Shown piece by piece: positions 8,727 through 17,762 of a DNA stretch of 61,236 nt. Under the pieces are notes generated by a model that saw only the letters and a list, made by a program, of their open reading frames with translations, ran no database searches and had not been told where the DNA came from. The DNA is taken from the NCBI RefSeq assembly GCF_005869875.1, contig NZ_VAWG01000019.1, positions 1 to 61,236 on the forward strand, written 5' to 3'. This DNA comes from Paenibacillus pinistramenti (GTDB lineage: Bacteria; Bacillota; Bacilli; Paenibacillales; Paenibacillaceae). Position 1 is the stretch's first letter. Each line of letters opens with the position of its first letter. The position numbers and the translations under genes are program-made.

Positions 8727-9619
8727 AGGACGGTTTAGACGTTAGGGTGCAGAAAAGTTATGTCGAGGAAGGCAAAAGCCATGCCGGTAAGCTTTATCTG
8801 GTGGCTACGCCGATCGGCAATCTGGAGGATATGACCTTCCGGGCGGTTCGGATTCTGCAGGAAGCGGATCTGATTGCTGCAGAAGATACAAGAAATACGC
8901 GAAAGCTGCTGACGCATTTTGAAATTACACCGAAGAAACTGTACAGCTACCATGAGCACAACAAGGCGGCGAGCGGTCCGGAGCTGATACGCTTTATAAT
9001 AGAAGGAAAAAATCTGGCTCTGGTCAGCGACGCCGGCCTGCCGGCCATTTCGGACCCTGGCAGCGACCTCGTTCGCCTTGCTATTGAAGAGGGAATTGAC
9101 GTCGTTCCTATACCTGGCGCTAACGCCGCCTTGTCAGCCCTCATCGTGTCCGGCCTGCCGACCGAACGGTTTCAATTTATTGGCTTTCTTCCTCGGGATA
9201 AGAAGGGGCGGGAGCGCTCCATTAATCAGTTCAAGCATTACGAGGGTACGGTTCTGATGTACGAGTCGCCTCACCGGGTTATAAAGACGCTGCAGGATTT
9301 ACAGCATGAGCTCGGCAATCGGCGTATTGTGCTGGCACGGGAATTGACGAAGCGGTATGAGGAGCTGGCGAGAGGAACGGTTGAAGCTTGCTTGAATTGG
9401 CTGGAGGAACATCCTCCGCTGGGCGAATATTGTCTGGTGCTTGAGGGCATTCAGGCAGAGGAACTGCAGGAGAGTCAAGGGCTGTGGTGGCAGGAGCTCT
9501 CGATTGAGGAGCATGTGGCTCACTATGAGCAGGAAGGGCTGCAGCGCAAGGACGCCATGAAGAAAGCGGCGGCTGACCGCGGCGTATCCAAGAGAGACAT
9601 TTACAACGCCCTGCTGTAA
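8723..9619 (+). CDS. rsmI: 16S rRNA 2'-O-ribose C1402 methyltransferase RsmI
   Basis: Adds the 2'-O-methyl group of C1402 in the decoding centre of 16S rRNA. The 298-residue protein has the tetrapyrrole-methylase-like fold typical of RsmI: LYLVATPIGNLEDMTFRA near residue 24, AAEDTRNTRKLL near 51, LVSDAGLPAISDPG near 98 and PIPGANAALSAL near 128. The ATG overlaps the yabB stop (ATGA), so the two are cotranscribed and probably coupled. Confidence 0.95.
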   Translation: MKDGLDVRVQKSYVEEGKSHAGKLYLVATPIGNLEDMTFRAVRILQEADLIAAEDTRNTRKLLTHFEITPKKLYSYHEHNKAASGPELIRFIIEGKNLALVSDAGLPAISDPGSDLVRLAIEEGIDVVPIPGANAALSALIVSGLPTERFQFIGFLPRDKKGRERSINQFKHYEGTVLMYESPHRVIKTLQDLQHELGNRRIVLARELTKRYEELARGTVEACLNWLEEHPPLGEYCLVLEGIQAEELQESQGLWWQELSIEEHVAHYEQEGLQRKDAMKKAAADRGVSKRDIYNALL

Positions 9620-9653
9620 CGGTTTATAATGAAGACGGTGAACAATTTGTGGA

Positions 9654-9698
9654 CAAAAAAAAGACCTTCACATGGCCGGGTTCAAGCCAGGGAAGGTA
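9654..9698 (-). terminator. Terminator of abrB
   Basis: Read on the minus strand, ACCTTCCC-TGGC and GCCA-TGTGAAGGT form a stem followed by a run of Ts (the A run at 9654-9662). It terminates abrB towards rsmI. Confidence 0.8.
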
Positions 9699-9759
9699 CA
9701 AGGAGATATGAAAAGGTTAGAATTAACAGTTTCAGTAAATCTATTATAACCTATAAATC

Positions 9760-10014
9760 TTAATTTGTCACAGGTATAGGCATTTCACTGAGACATTCGT
9801 GGCAAACAATTTTTCCTTTGAAATAAGTAACGTTCTCTGCATTGCCACAGAAGATGCAAGCCGGCTCGTATTTCTTGAGCATGATGCGTTCACCGTCGAC
9901 ATAGATCTCGAGGGCGTCTTTCTCACCAATGCCGAGTGTGCGGCGAAGCTCAATTGGAATAACCACACGTCCTAGCTCGTCTACTTTTCTTACAATACCT
10001 GTTGATTTCATCAT
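9760..10014 (-). CDS. abrB: Transition-state regulator AbrB with C-terminal zinc-ribbon-like module
   Basis: DNA-binding global regulator that represses stationary-phase and sporulation genes during growth. The first 52 residues (MMKSTGIVRKVDELGRVVIP onward) are nearly identical to the swapped-hairpin DNA-binding domain of B. subtilis AbrB. The rest differs: 84 residues in all, ending in CIFCG (near residue 54) and CHEC (near 73), which look like a zinc knuckle instead of the B. subtilis multimerisation tail. The first of two ATG codons is used. It is transcribed from a promoter at 10088-10116 with a Spo0A box just behind it. Confidence 0.93.
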   Translation of the reverse strand: MMKSTGIVRKVDELGRVVIPIELRRTLGIGEKDALEIYVDGERIMLKKYEPACIFCGNAENVTYFKGKIVCHECLSEMPIPVTN

Positions 10015-10057
10015 AACCTATGATTGCCCCTCTCGCTATCAATTTAAAATGTCATTA

Positions 10058-10065
10058 TTCGACAA
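10058..10065 (-). promoter_or_regulatory. Spo0A box downstream of the abrB promoter
   Basis: On the minus strand this reads TTGTCGAA, a perfect match to the 0A-box core TGTCGAA. It lies about 16-23 bases after the expected transcription start of abrB. In B. subtilis Spo0A~P represses abrB from sites in the same downstream position. Confidence 0.7.
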
Positions 10066-10087
10066 GATTCTATGTTTTATGATAATT

Positions 10088-10116
10088 ATGATACCAACCG
10101 TTGCCATAATAGTCAA
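10088..10116 (-). promoter_or_regulatory. Sigma-A promoter of abrB
   Basis: On the minus strand TTGACT (10116-10111), a 17-base spacer and TATCAT (10093-10088) give a good sigma-A promoter. The transcription start falls near 10081, leaving a leader of about 65 bases. Confidence 0.72.
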
Positions 10117-10224
10117 CCTATTAATGGTAAATATGCGCCGCTCTCCCTTGAAAAATAATGGAAATTAATTGAGATAGGCGATATATCAAGGTTTTTGAGG
10201 CTCGGAGGGGGCTCATAACAGGGC

Positions 10225-10253
10225 AAGACAGCAGTTTCACGTTTCTACATAAT
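10225..10253 (+). promoter_or_regulatory. Putative promoter of the HD-domain gene
   Basis: AAGACA (10225-10230), 17 bases, CATAAT (10248-10253). The -35 is weak. The next bases after the -10 form the first of a cluster of Spo0A-box-like sites, an arrangement that would suit repression. Confidence 0.45.
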
Positions 10254-10290
10254 TCGACAAATTATGTCGACACCTTATTTTCTTTCGACA
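10253..10290 (+). promoter_or_regulatory. Cluster of three Spo0A-box-like sites before the HD-domain gene
   Basis: TTCGACAA at 10253-10260, TGTCGAC at 10265-10271 and TTCGACAA at 10284-10291 are 0A-box cores in both orientations (TGTCGAA is the consensus). The first two form a near-perfect inverted repeat across AATTA. They lie between the putative -10 and the ribosome binding site of the HD gene. Confidence 0.55.
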
Positions 10291-10308
10291 AAAAAGGAGG
10301 TTTTCTTT

Positions 10309-11592
10309 ATGCATCAGCCGCTGGGCGAAGAAAAAGTATTTAAAGACCCCGTTCACAATTACATTCATGTGCAGGATGAACTGATTTGGGCGCTGATCAA
10401 TACGCCGGAATTTCAGCGTCTGCGCCGGATCCGGCAGCTTGGCACCACCTTCTTGACCTTTCACGGGGCCGAGCACAGCCGCTTCTCCCATTCGCTTGGC
10501 GTGTATGAAATTACACGGCGTATTATTTCCCAGTTTGAGCGGAGCGGTTACAGCGACTGGCCGAAAGAAGAGCGTATGGTGGCTTTGTGCGCCGCCCTTC
10601 TGCACGACCTGGGCCACGGGCCATTTTCCCATTCTATAGAAGAAGCCTTTGAAATGCACCACGAGGACTGGACCTGTAAAATCCTGCTCGGCAATACCGA
10701 GGTCAACCGGCTGCTGAAACAAATATCGGAGCAGTTCCCCGAGAAGGTCGCTGCCGTTATCCGCAAGGATTACGACAAGCCGATTGTCGTGAACCTGGTT
10801 TCGAGCCCGCTCGACGCGGACCGGATGGATTATCTGCTGCGCGATGCTTATTTTACCGGCGTAAACTACGGAACCATTGATATTGACCGGATTCTGCGGA
10901 TGCTCCGTCCTTTCCACGGCCGGGTTGTCGTCAAGGAATCAGGCATGCACGCGGTGGAAGACTATCTGATGTCCCGTTATCAAATGTACTGGCAGGTGTA
11001 TTTCCATCCTGTGACAAGAAGCTCGGAAATTCTGCTGCGGCACATTTTCCGGAGAGCGAAAGAGCTGTGGTCCGCCGGATATTCATTCAAAATCATGCTG
11101 GATCCTCTCCCTGGGCTGTTTACCCGCGAACTGACGGTAGAGGAATATCTGCAGCTGGATGAAGCCTTGATTCAGACGGTTTTCATGAAATGGCAGCACG
11201 AAGAGGACGAAATCCTCAGAAGTTTATGTGAACGATTTATGAACCGTAATCTGTATAAATATGTAGAGATCGAAGAAACGGACAATGAGTCGATTGATGC
11301 AATGAGACAAGCCTTTGAAGCGGCAGGGCTCGATCCCATCTATGATCTTGAAATTGATTCTCCGGCTGACCTGCCTTATGATGTATTCCGCCCGGAGGAC
11401 GGACTGACTACGCACCAGATTCTGCTGCTGGACCGGCAGGAGCGGCTGAAGGAAATTTCCGAGGTATCCGATATTGTCCGCTCCATCAGCGGGATTCACC
11501 GGGGGCGGTACCAGCTATATTTTCCTCAGGACAAGCTGCGTTCAGTCAAAGACAAGCTGCCTGCAGAGCTCCAGACTTTCTTTAACCTATAG
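10309..11592 (+). CDS. HD-domain phosphohydrolase (YwfO-like)
   Basis: Soluble 427-residue member of the HD superfamily, close to the dGTPase/SAMHD1-like group and to B. subtilis YwfO. The metal-binding signature is complete: HSRFSHSLGVYE near residue 49, HDLGHGPFSH near 100 and DADRMDYLLRDA near 170. QRLRRIRQLG near 36 is also typical of the group. The start is ATG 10309 with AAGGAGG 8 bases upstream. The substrate is unknown; a nucleoside triphosphate or similar phosphate ester is likely by family. It occupies the place between abrB and tatD that metS holds in B. subtilis, and 0A-box-like sites precede it. Confidence 0.88.
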   Translation: MHQPLGEEKVFKDPVHNYIHVQDELIWALINTPEFQRLRRIRQLGTTFLTFHGAEHSRFSHSLGVYEITRRIISQFERSGYSDWPKEERMVALCAALLHDLGHGPFSHSIEEAFEMHHEDWTCKILLGNTEVNRLLKQISEQFPEKVAAVIRKDYDKPIVVNLVSSPLDADRMDYLLRDAYFTGVNYGTIDIDRILRMLRPFHGRVVVKESGMHAVEDYLMSRYQMYWQVYFHPVTRSSEILLRHIFRRAKELWSAGYSFKIMLDPLPGLFTRELTVEEYLQLDEALIQTVFMKWQHEEDEILRSLCERFMNRNLYKYVEIEETDNESIDAMRQAFEAAGLDPIYDLEIDSPADLPYDVFRPEDGLTTHQILLLDRQERLKEISEVSDIVRSISGIHRGRYQLYFPQDKLRSVKDKLPAELQTFFNL

Positions 11593-11608
11593 AGGAGGAT
11601 TTAGAATC

Positions 11609-12376
11609 ATGTTATTTGACACCCATACCCACCTGGATGCGGAACAATTTGACGGGGACCGCGAAGAAACGATAGCGAGAGCTGTAGAACAGGGCGTTAC
11701 GCGGATGGTAAATGTCGGCTTTAACCGGGAGACTATTCCGACAACGATGAAGCTTGCCGAAACGTATGATTTTATCTACGCGGCTGTCGGCTGGCATCCC
11801 GTGGACGCCATTACAATGCGGGACGGAGACCTGGAGTGGATTGCTGAGCTCTGCCAGCATGAAAAGGTCGTTGCCATCGGCGAAATCGGCCTCGATTACC
11901 ACTGGGATACGTCGCCTAAAGACGTGCAGCAGCAGGTTTTCCGCCGCCAAATCGGCTTGGCCAGAGAGCTGAAGATGCCGATTGTTATTCACAATCGTGA
12001 TGCTCATGAGGATGTGGTGAAAATTTTGCGCGAGGAAAAAGCAAGCGAGGTCGGCGGGATTATGCACTCCTTCTCGGGCAGCTGGGAAACGGCAAAAATT
12101 TGTCTGAATATGGGGCTCCATCTTTCGTTTGGCGGACCCATTACGTTCAAGAATGCAAGACAGCCGAAAGAGGTGCTGGTTCAGGTTCCGGATGACCGTT
12201 TACTGATCGAAACGGATGCCCCATATTTGACACCCCATCCTTTTCGTGGAAAGAGAAATGAGACCGGCTACGTCAAATTGGTGGCTGAAGCGGCTGCTGA
12301 ACTAAAAGGTGTAACTCTGGAAGAAATTGCGAGAATAACGACCCGAAATGCACTGGAACGATTTGGTATTAGCTGA
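11609..12376 (+). CDS. tatD: TatD family metal-dependent DNase
   Basis: The 255-residue TIM-barrel hydrolase (called YabD in B. subtilis) has the metal-binding motifs THTHLD at residues 5-10, GEIGLDYHW near 92, VIHNRDA near 127, HSFSGS near 153 and ETDAPYL near 202. By family it is a 3'-5' deoxyribonuclease, with a role in DNA quality control inferred. AGGAGG lies 10 bases before the ATG, only 17 bases after the HD gene, so the two form an operon. In B. subtilis it follows metS. Confidence 0.93.
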   Translation: MLFDTHTHLDAEQFDGDREETIARAVEQGVTRMVNVGFNRETIPTTMKLAETYDFIYAAVGWHPVDAITMRDGDLEWIAELCQHEKVVAIGEIGLDYHWDTSPKDVQQQVFRRQIGLARELKMPIVIHNRDAHEDVVKILREEKASEVGGIMHSFSGSWETAKICLNMGLHLSFGGPITFKNARQPKEVLVQVPDDRLLIETDAPYLTPHPFRGKRNETGYVKLVAEAAAELKGVTLEEIARITTRNALERFGIS

Positions 12377-12498
12377 AATAAGGAGTAAAACAGCTGAAAA
12401 AAAGAGGATACGGGACATATTAAAGAAATTTAATCATTAAATTGCTGATTATTACAGATTTTTAACCATTTATTTCGAAATACATGGTTGATTACTCC

Positions 12499-12528
12499 TT
12501 TACAACCGGTATCCAAAAAGGATAGAAT
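12499..12528 (+). promoter_or_regulatory. Sigma-A promoter of the riboswitch-yabE unit
   Basis: TTTACA (12499-12504), an 18-base spacer and TAGAAT (12523-12528), placed about 70 bases before the riboswitch core. Confidence 0.65.
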
Positions 12529-12589
12529 CTTTTCAGTAATCGATTTGCGTAATGGACTTACGCCGTTACGTCACTTTGATTCTTTTGGT

Positions 12590-12830
12590 TCCATGAACCA
12601 GTCTCGCTGAATCTCCTTTACGGAGAACGGGGGAACCGATGCAGCAGTTTGCAGAGCATGCTTGATAAATAAGCCGCGGCTGATGCATTTGATTTCTTTA
12701 CGTGAGTCTTTGGGGTGAATTTGCGATCATCCGCCATGAGCGGGTGAATCAAGATAGGACGTCTCTCATCCGTCCGAACCCGACAGCTAACCCCGTAAGC
12801 GTCATGAGAGAGGCAACCTCGTGCATCCTA
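12590..12830 (+). ncRNA. ydaO/yuaA-type c-di-AMP riboswitch
   Basis: The leader carries the conserved blocks of this class in order: CGCTGAATC (12605-12613), ACGGGGGAACCGATG (12627-12641), GGGGTGAAT (12712-12720) and CCGAACCCGACAGCTAACC (12774-12792) followed by CGTAAGCGTCATGAGAGAGG. A terminator follows, consistent with c-di-AMP causing premature termination. In Bacillales and Actinobacteria this class often precedes cell-wall-lytic genes like the one downstream. The outer limits are approximate. Confidence 0.87.
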
Positions 12831-12849
12831 TCGACACCAAGACCTAACG

Positions 12850-12895
12850 GAAGCCACGAAAGAGTTCCTCTAACTCTTTTATGGCTTCTTTTTTG
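12850..12895 (+). terminator. Riboswitch expression-platform terminator
   Basis: GAAGCCA pairs with TGGCTTC, with an inner AAAGAGTT/AACTCTTTT stem and a TTTTTT tail. It lies between the riboswitch aptamer and yabE and is the likely off-switch. Confidence 0.85.
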
Positions 12896-13080
12896 TTGAA
12901 TAAAATGCGATAGGACCATCATATTGTGAGAATGGCGGCAATGGGTGGAGCCGGGGCAGGCTGGGGAAGGATGCGGAGTACGCGGGCTTTAGGGCGTGTT
13001 CCGTACAAAAATCGGTAAATAGTCGCGTCATATGTATCATATCGACCTAGGACGGCGGGGCTATGGAGGAGGCTGAAGAA

Positions 13081-14232
13081 ATGGGCTTTTTCAGCAAGGA
13101 CGAAACCCATGAATCACGATCATCCAGTATGTCTTACGTTTTGCGGTGGAGTTACAAGAATGCTCGTCAGATTGCAATCTATGCCTTACTTGCTGTTGCG
13201 GTTATATCGATTTTTCTCGCCTACATACTCTACCAAGGCAAGAAAAGTGTGCAGCTGATGATTGACGGCAAGCCGGTGGCAGTGGAGACCCGTCAGCAGG
13301 ATGTTGAAGGGCTGCTAAGCGAGCAGAATATTGAATTAAGTTCACAGGATCAGATTACCCCGGCCTTGAGTACGGAGCTTAAGGATGGCGATCAGATTGT
13401 CATCAACCGCGCCGAACCGGTGGTGGTCATTGCAGACGGTACAGCCGCCCAGAAATACACAACGGCAGATACGGTTGAAACGGCACTGCAGGAATCCGGA
13501 ATTACCGTTTCAGAGAATGATAAGGTTTACCCCGCATTAGATACCGCAGTTACCGCGCATATGAAGATTCATGTGGTCCGCGTTAACAAAGTGATGGTGA
13601 AGATGACGCAGGCTGTTCCCTATACGGTCGTGAAGACATCCGATCCAAACCTGCTGAAGGGCAAGACCAAGACGCTTCAATCCGGCAGCAATGGCCAGGT
13701 CGTCCATACGATCGAGAAGGTCTTTCAGGATGGGCAGCTAATCTCCAAACGCTGGGTCAGCAAGACGGTAGCCAAGACGGCAACGTCTGAGGTTATTGCG
13801 GTAGGAACCAAAGTAGAAGAGCCTAAGACAGAGGTATTGGCTGCGAGCATCACGCGCAAGGCAAACACCGTTTCAGTCAGCGGCACCAATTCAGTTACCA
13901 AGAACGGCGTAAGCTTTAAATACAAGAAGGTACTTAAAAATGTTTCCCTGACTGCTTATTCCTCTGAAGAATCCGGGATCGGAACGAAGACGGCTTCCGG
14001 TACACGCGTTACAGAGGGCAGAACCATTGCGGTGGATTCTGACGTCATTCCGCTTGGATGGTGGGTTTATATTGAAGGCGTAGGCTTCCGCCGTGCGGAA
14101 GATACAGGCGGAGCGATTAAAGGCAACAAAATCGATGTTTTTTATGATACGCTGAAAGAAGCCAATAATTTTGGCCGCAAGAAGGGGCGCACGGTTTACG
14201 TGATTGGTCCTGTCAAACCGGAATTGAACTGA
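13081..14232 (+). CDS. yabE: YabE/Rpf-like cell-wall protein with DUF348, G5 and 3D domains
   Basis: Exported, membrane-anchored 383-residue protein. After about 30 residues comes a single membrane segment (31-51), then two ubiquitin-like DUF348 repeats (about 55-110 and 112-168), a G5 domain (about 175-245) and a C-terminal 3D domain with its three conserved aspartates in AVDSDVIPLG, AEDTGGAIKG and KIDVFY. The 3D domain resembles lytic transglycosylases, so a role in peptidoglycan turnover or spore outgrowth is expected. ATG 13081 has GGAGGAGG 8 bases upstream; ATG 13063 overlaps that site. Expression is under the c-di-AMP riboswitch upstream. Confidence 0.9.
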   Translation: MGFFSKDETHESRSSSMSYVLRWSYKNARQIAIYALLAVAVISIFLAYILYQGKKSVQLMIDGKPVAVETRQQDVEGLLSEQNIELSSQDQITPALSTELKDGDQIVINRAEPVVVIADGTAAQKYTTADTVETALQESGITVSENDKVYPALDTAVTAHMKIHVVRVNKVMVKMTQAVPYTVVKTSDPNLLKGKTKTLQSGSNGQVVHTIEKVFQDGQLISKRWVSKTVAKTATSEVIAVGTKVEEPKTEVLAASITRKANTVSVSGTNSVTKNGVSFKYKKVLKNVSLTAYSSEESGIGTKTASGTRVTEGRTIAVDSDVIPLGWWVYIEGVGFRRAEDTGGAIKGNKIDVFYDTLKEANNFGRKKGRTVYVIGPVKPELN

Positions 14233-14306
14233 TGATCTGAACGAGCTGGCTCGTTTACTTTAGCCTGGAAATTCGCTATTATTATGTTGATCATATAGAT
14301 AAGCTC

Positions 14307-14334
14307 AGAAGAGGAGAACATCCTCTTCTTTTTG
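14307..14334 (+). terminator. Terminator after yabE
   Basis: AGAAGAGGA and TCCTCTTCT form a perfect 9-bp stem with loop GAACA, followed by TTTTTG. Confidence 0.9.
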
Positions 14335-14435
14335 TTTGGATTTAAACAGGCGGGCTGTTTACGGATTGACCAGAATTGGTAATATGACCCCGAAGGCGGG
14401 GCTTTCTCTATGGTATGGAAGGAAGGACGACGGGA

Positions 14436-15873
<1,438 letters not shown>

Positions 15874-15928
15874 ATCGTCTGGAGAAGGAACCATTATCCT
15901 CAAACGCCCATAGGATGGAGTAGAGGTG

Positions 15929-16846
15929 ATGGACTTGACGAAAATAGGAGACCTGGTTGCCCGCCAATCCTACAATCAGGATTTAACCTTCCGTGTGGAG
16001 GCTTTGGACCGGAACCGGGCAATCATTAAAGGCACGGAATTTCGTTTGCTGGCGGATGCGCCTGTATATGATCTGATTCCCGTGACTAGCGACATCGCGA
16101 CAGGCAAAGCCAAGGAAGCGAGAATCAAGGCTGAAGAAAGCCTGCAGCGGCTGAACAAGGACCGTCAATCCCTTGAAGAGCAAAATCGCGCCATTCTGGG
16201 GGCCGGCCGGTCTGTAATAACGAATGACCCTTCTGCTCAGTCCTATTTTGAAGTGCCGGGGAAGGTGCTTCATTTGGACGGTGATCCGCTTTATCTAAAG
16301 AAAAGCATGGATTTATACGAGAAGCTCCGGATTCCAGCCCAGGGCCACTATATCAATGAAAAAGCGATGCCCGACGCCCTGTACCGGCTGCTGCCGAATG
16401 TGCGCCCGGACATTGTAGTGATTACAGGCCACGACGGGGTGCTCAAGAACAGGCTTCGCAGCGACTTGTACAGCTTGTCCAGCTATAAGAATTCGCGCAG
16501 CTTTGTCGAAGCTGTACAGGTTGCGCGGCAGTACGAGCGTAATTTTGACTCGCTCACTATTGTGGCTGGGGCCTGCCAATCCCATTTTGAAGCGCTGCTT
16601 CAGGCAGGGGCTAATTTTGCCAGCTCTCCGGGCCGAATTCTGATCCACGCGCTTGACCCCGTGTATATCGCCTGCAAAGCAGCATTTACGTCTGTCAGGG
16701 GGACGATTAACATTACGGATGTACTGAAGCATACGATCAGCGGGATCCAGGGTGTGGGCGGTATTGAGACCCGCGGAAGCTACCGCATCGGCCTGCCCAA
16801 ATTTCAGGATTTAAACAAGCTTAACGTGGTGCCATCCGTAATGTAA
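15929..16846 (+). CDS. yabG: Sporulation-specific protease YabG
   Basis: The 305-residue cysteine protease, made late in the mother cell, trims spore coat proteins such as SpoIVA, SafA and YeeK in B. subtilis. It aligns well over its whole length: KVLHLDGDPLYL near residue 112, DIVVITGHDG near 156, GACQSHFEALLQAGANFASS near 217, and IETRGSYRIG near the end. The His of TGHD and the Cys of GACQSH fit a His/Cys active pair. ATG 15929 is used; the adjacent GTG at 15926 is possible. A terminator follows. Confidence 0.94.
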   Translation: MDLTKIGDLVARQSYNQDLTFRVEALDRNRAIIKGTEFRLLADAPVYDLIPVTSDIATGKAKEARIKAEESLQRLNKDRQSLEEQNRAILGAGRSVITNDPSAQSYFEVPGKVLHLDGDPLYLKKSMDLYEKLRIPAQGHYINEKAMPDALYRLLPNVRPDIVVITGHDGVLKNRLRSDLYSLSSYKNSRSFVEAVQVARQYERNFDSLTIVAGACQSHFEALLQAGANFASSPGRILIHALDPVYIACKAAFTSVRGTINITDVLKHTISGIQGVGGIETRGSYRIGLPKFQDLNKLNVVPSVM

Positions 16847-16862
16847 TGAACACAGAAGAGAG

Positions 16863-16894
16863 AAGAACCGGCTGATGGGCGGGTTCTTTTTTTT
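16863..16894 (+). terminator. Terminator after yabG
   Basis: AAGAACC and GGTTCTT pair around a GC-rich loop, followed by eight Ts. Confidence 0.8.
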
Positions 16895-16932
16895 GTTTTC
16901 TTGTCATTACTTTCAGGTTCCAAAAATAATCG

Positions 16933-16962
16933 TTGACAGGGCGGAATTGATGCTGATATAAT
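16933..16962 (+). promoter_or_regulatory. Upstream veg promoter
   Basis: Consensus TTGACA (16933-16938), an 18-base spacer and consensus TATAAT (16957-16962). It lies 40 bases upstream of a second consensus promoter for the same gene. Confidence 0.8.
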
Positions 16963-16972
16963 AATTTATTTT

Positions 16973-17001
16973 TTGACATTTAGGTATTGAGGTGTTATAA
17001 T
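16973..17001 (+). promoter_or_regulatory. Proximal veg promoter
   Basis: Perfect TTGACA (16973-16978), 17-base spacer and perfect TATAAT (16996-17001). It is the best sigma-A promoter in the window, as expected for veg, whose B. subtilis promoter is among the strongest known. Confidence 0.93.
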
Positions 17002-17027
17002 AATTGGGAAAAGAGGTGGTCACAGGT

Positions 17028-17294
17028 ATGGCTAAGAATGCCTTGTCTGATATCAAACACAGTCTTGATGCTTATGTAGGCCAGAGGATTACGCTTCGTG
17101 CGAACGGTGGCCGTCGCAAGATGGTGGAACGCACGGGAGTGTTGGAAGAGACCTATCCCTCTGTTTTTATTGTTAAGCTGGACGAAGAGCAAGAGACTTC
17201 GAAACGAGTGTCTTACAGCTATGCAGATATCCTGACTGAGACGGTGGAAATTTCGCTGTTTCATGAGGGCAATGAACCACAGCTATTTACCTGA
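17028..17294 (+). CDS. veg: Veg protein
   Basis: Small, highly expressed protein of 88 residues that in B. subtilis promotes biofilm formation by interfering with the SinR repressor. It contains [19 protein letters not shown] near residue 12 and [14 protein letters not shown] near 41, an SH3-like beta-rich fold. AGAGGTGG lies 8 bases before ATG 17028. Two tandem consensus promoters and a private terminator make it a single-gene transcript. Confidence 0.95.
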   Translation: MAKNALSDIKHSLDAYVGQRITLRANGGRRKMVERTGVLEETYPSVFIVKLDEEQETSKRVSYSYADILTETVEISLFHEGNEPQLFT

Positions 17295-17313
17295 AGACAG
17301 CATGAGATGACTG

Positions 17314-17338
17314 TAGCGGCCTTGATGGCCGCTTTTTT
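17314..17338 (+). terminator. Terminator after veg
   Basis: AGCGGCC and GGCCGCT form a perfect stem with loop TTGAT, followed by six Ts. Confidence 0.93.
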
Positions 17339-17442
17339 CATGTCTCCGGTGGATGCCGGCAGCTGCCCGTATAAAATGGCCGTCCTTAAGCGAATACTTG
17401 AAAGGTCCCCATATTCCATCTTTGTCAGGAGGAGAATCGTTC

Positions 17443-17622
17443 ATGTCACGAAGAAGACGCAGCGTCATGTCCGAGAATCTGAAGGTCGAGCTTGCGAAGG
17501 AACTGGGCTTCTATAACACAGTCCAAGAAGAGGGCTGGGGCGGAATCAAAGCCAAGGATGCCGGCAACATGGTGAAGCGGGCGATTGAACTGGCTGAGAA
17601 AGCGGCGGCAGAGCAGAAATAG
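17443..17622 (+). CDS. sspF: Small acid-soluble spore protein, alpha/beta type (SspF)
   Basis: Forespore DNA-binding protein of 59 residues that coats spore DNA. The alpha/beta SASP core is short but clear: [20 protein letters not shown] (about 21-40) followed by [18 protein letters not shown] basic N-terminal stretch (SRRRRSVMS) is typical of SspF rather than of SspA/B. AGGAGGAG is placed before ATG 17443. Expected to be sigma-G dependent, but I could not pick out a convincing sigma-G promoter upstream. It has its own hairpin terminator. Confidence 0.93.
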   Translation: MSRRRRSVMSENLKVELAKELGFYNTVQEEGWGGIKAKDAGNMVKRAIELAEKAAAEQK

Positions 17623-17638
17623 CGGGATTGGCTGCAGA

Positions 17639-17672
17639 GGTCTCCGGGTGCGCCCGGAGGCCTTGTTCCTTT
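17639..17672 (+). terminator. Terminator after sspF
   Basis: GGTCTCCGGG pairs with CCCGGAGGCC (one T-G wobble) around TGCG, followed by the T-rich TTGTTCCTTT. Confidence 0.8.
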
Positions 17673-17687
17673 AGGAGGGAGAAAGAA

Positions 17688-17717
17688 TGGACTTTCCAAG
17701 CCGGTTTCCCCTATAAT
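17688..17717 (+). promoter_or_regulatory. Possible promoter of ispE-purR
   Basis: A perfect TATAAT at 17712-17717 is preceded at 18 bases by TGGACT, a weak -35. It lies about 45 bases before ispE. Confidence 0.5.
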
Positions 17718-17762
17718 ATGTTAAGTTGTTTAGCTTGGAAAGACTGAGGGTGGGTGAACGCC

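Noticed and set aside
15891..15917. Sigma-K-like promoter before yabG (AC, 17 bases, CATAGGATG)
   Set aside because: The match is good and yabG is sigma-K dependent in B. subtilis, but transcription would begin about 5 bases before the start codon and after the ribosome binding site, so it could work only as a leaderless transcript.
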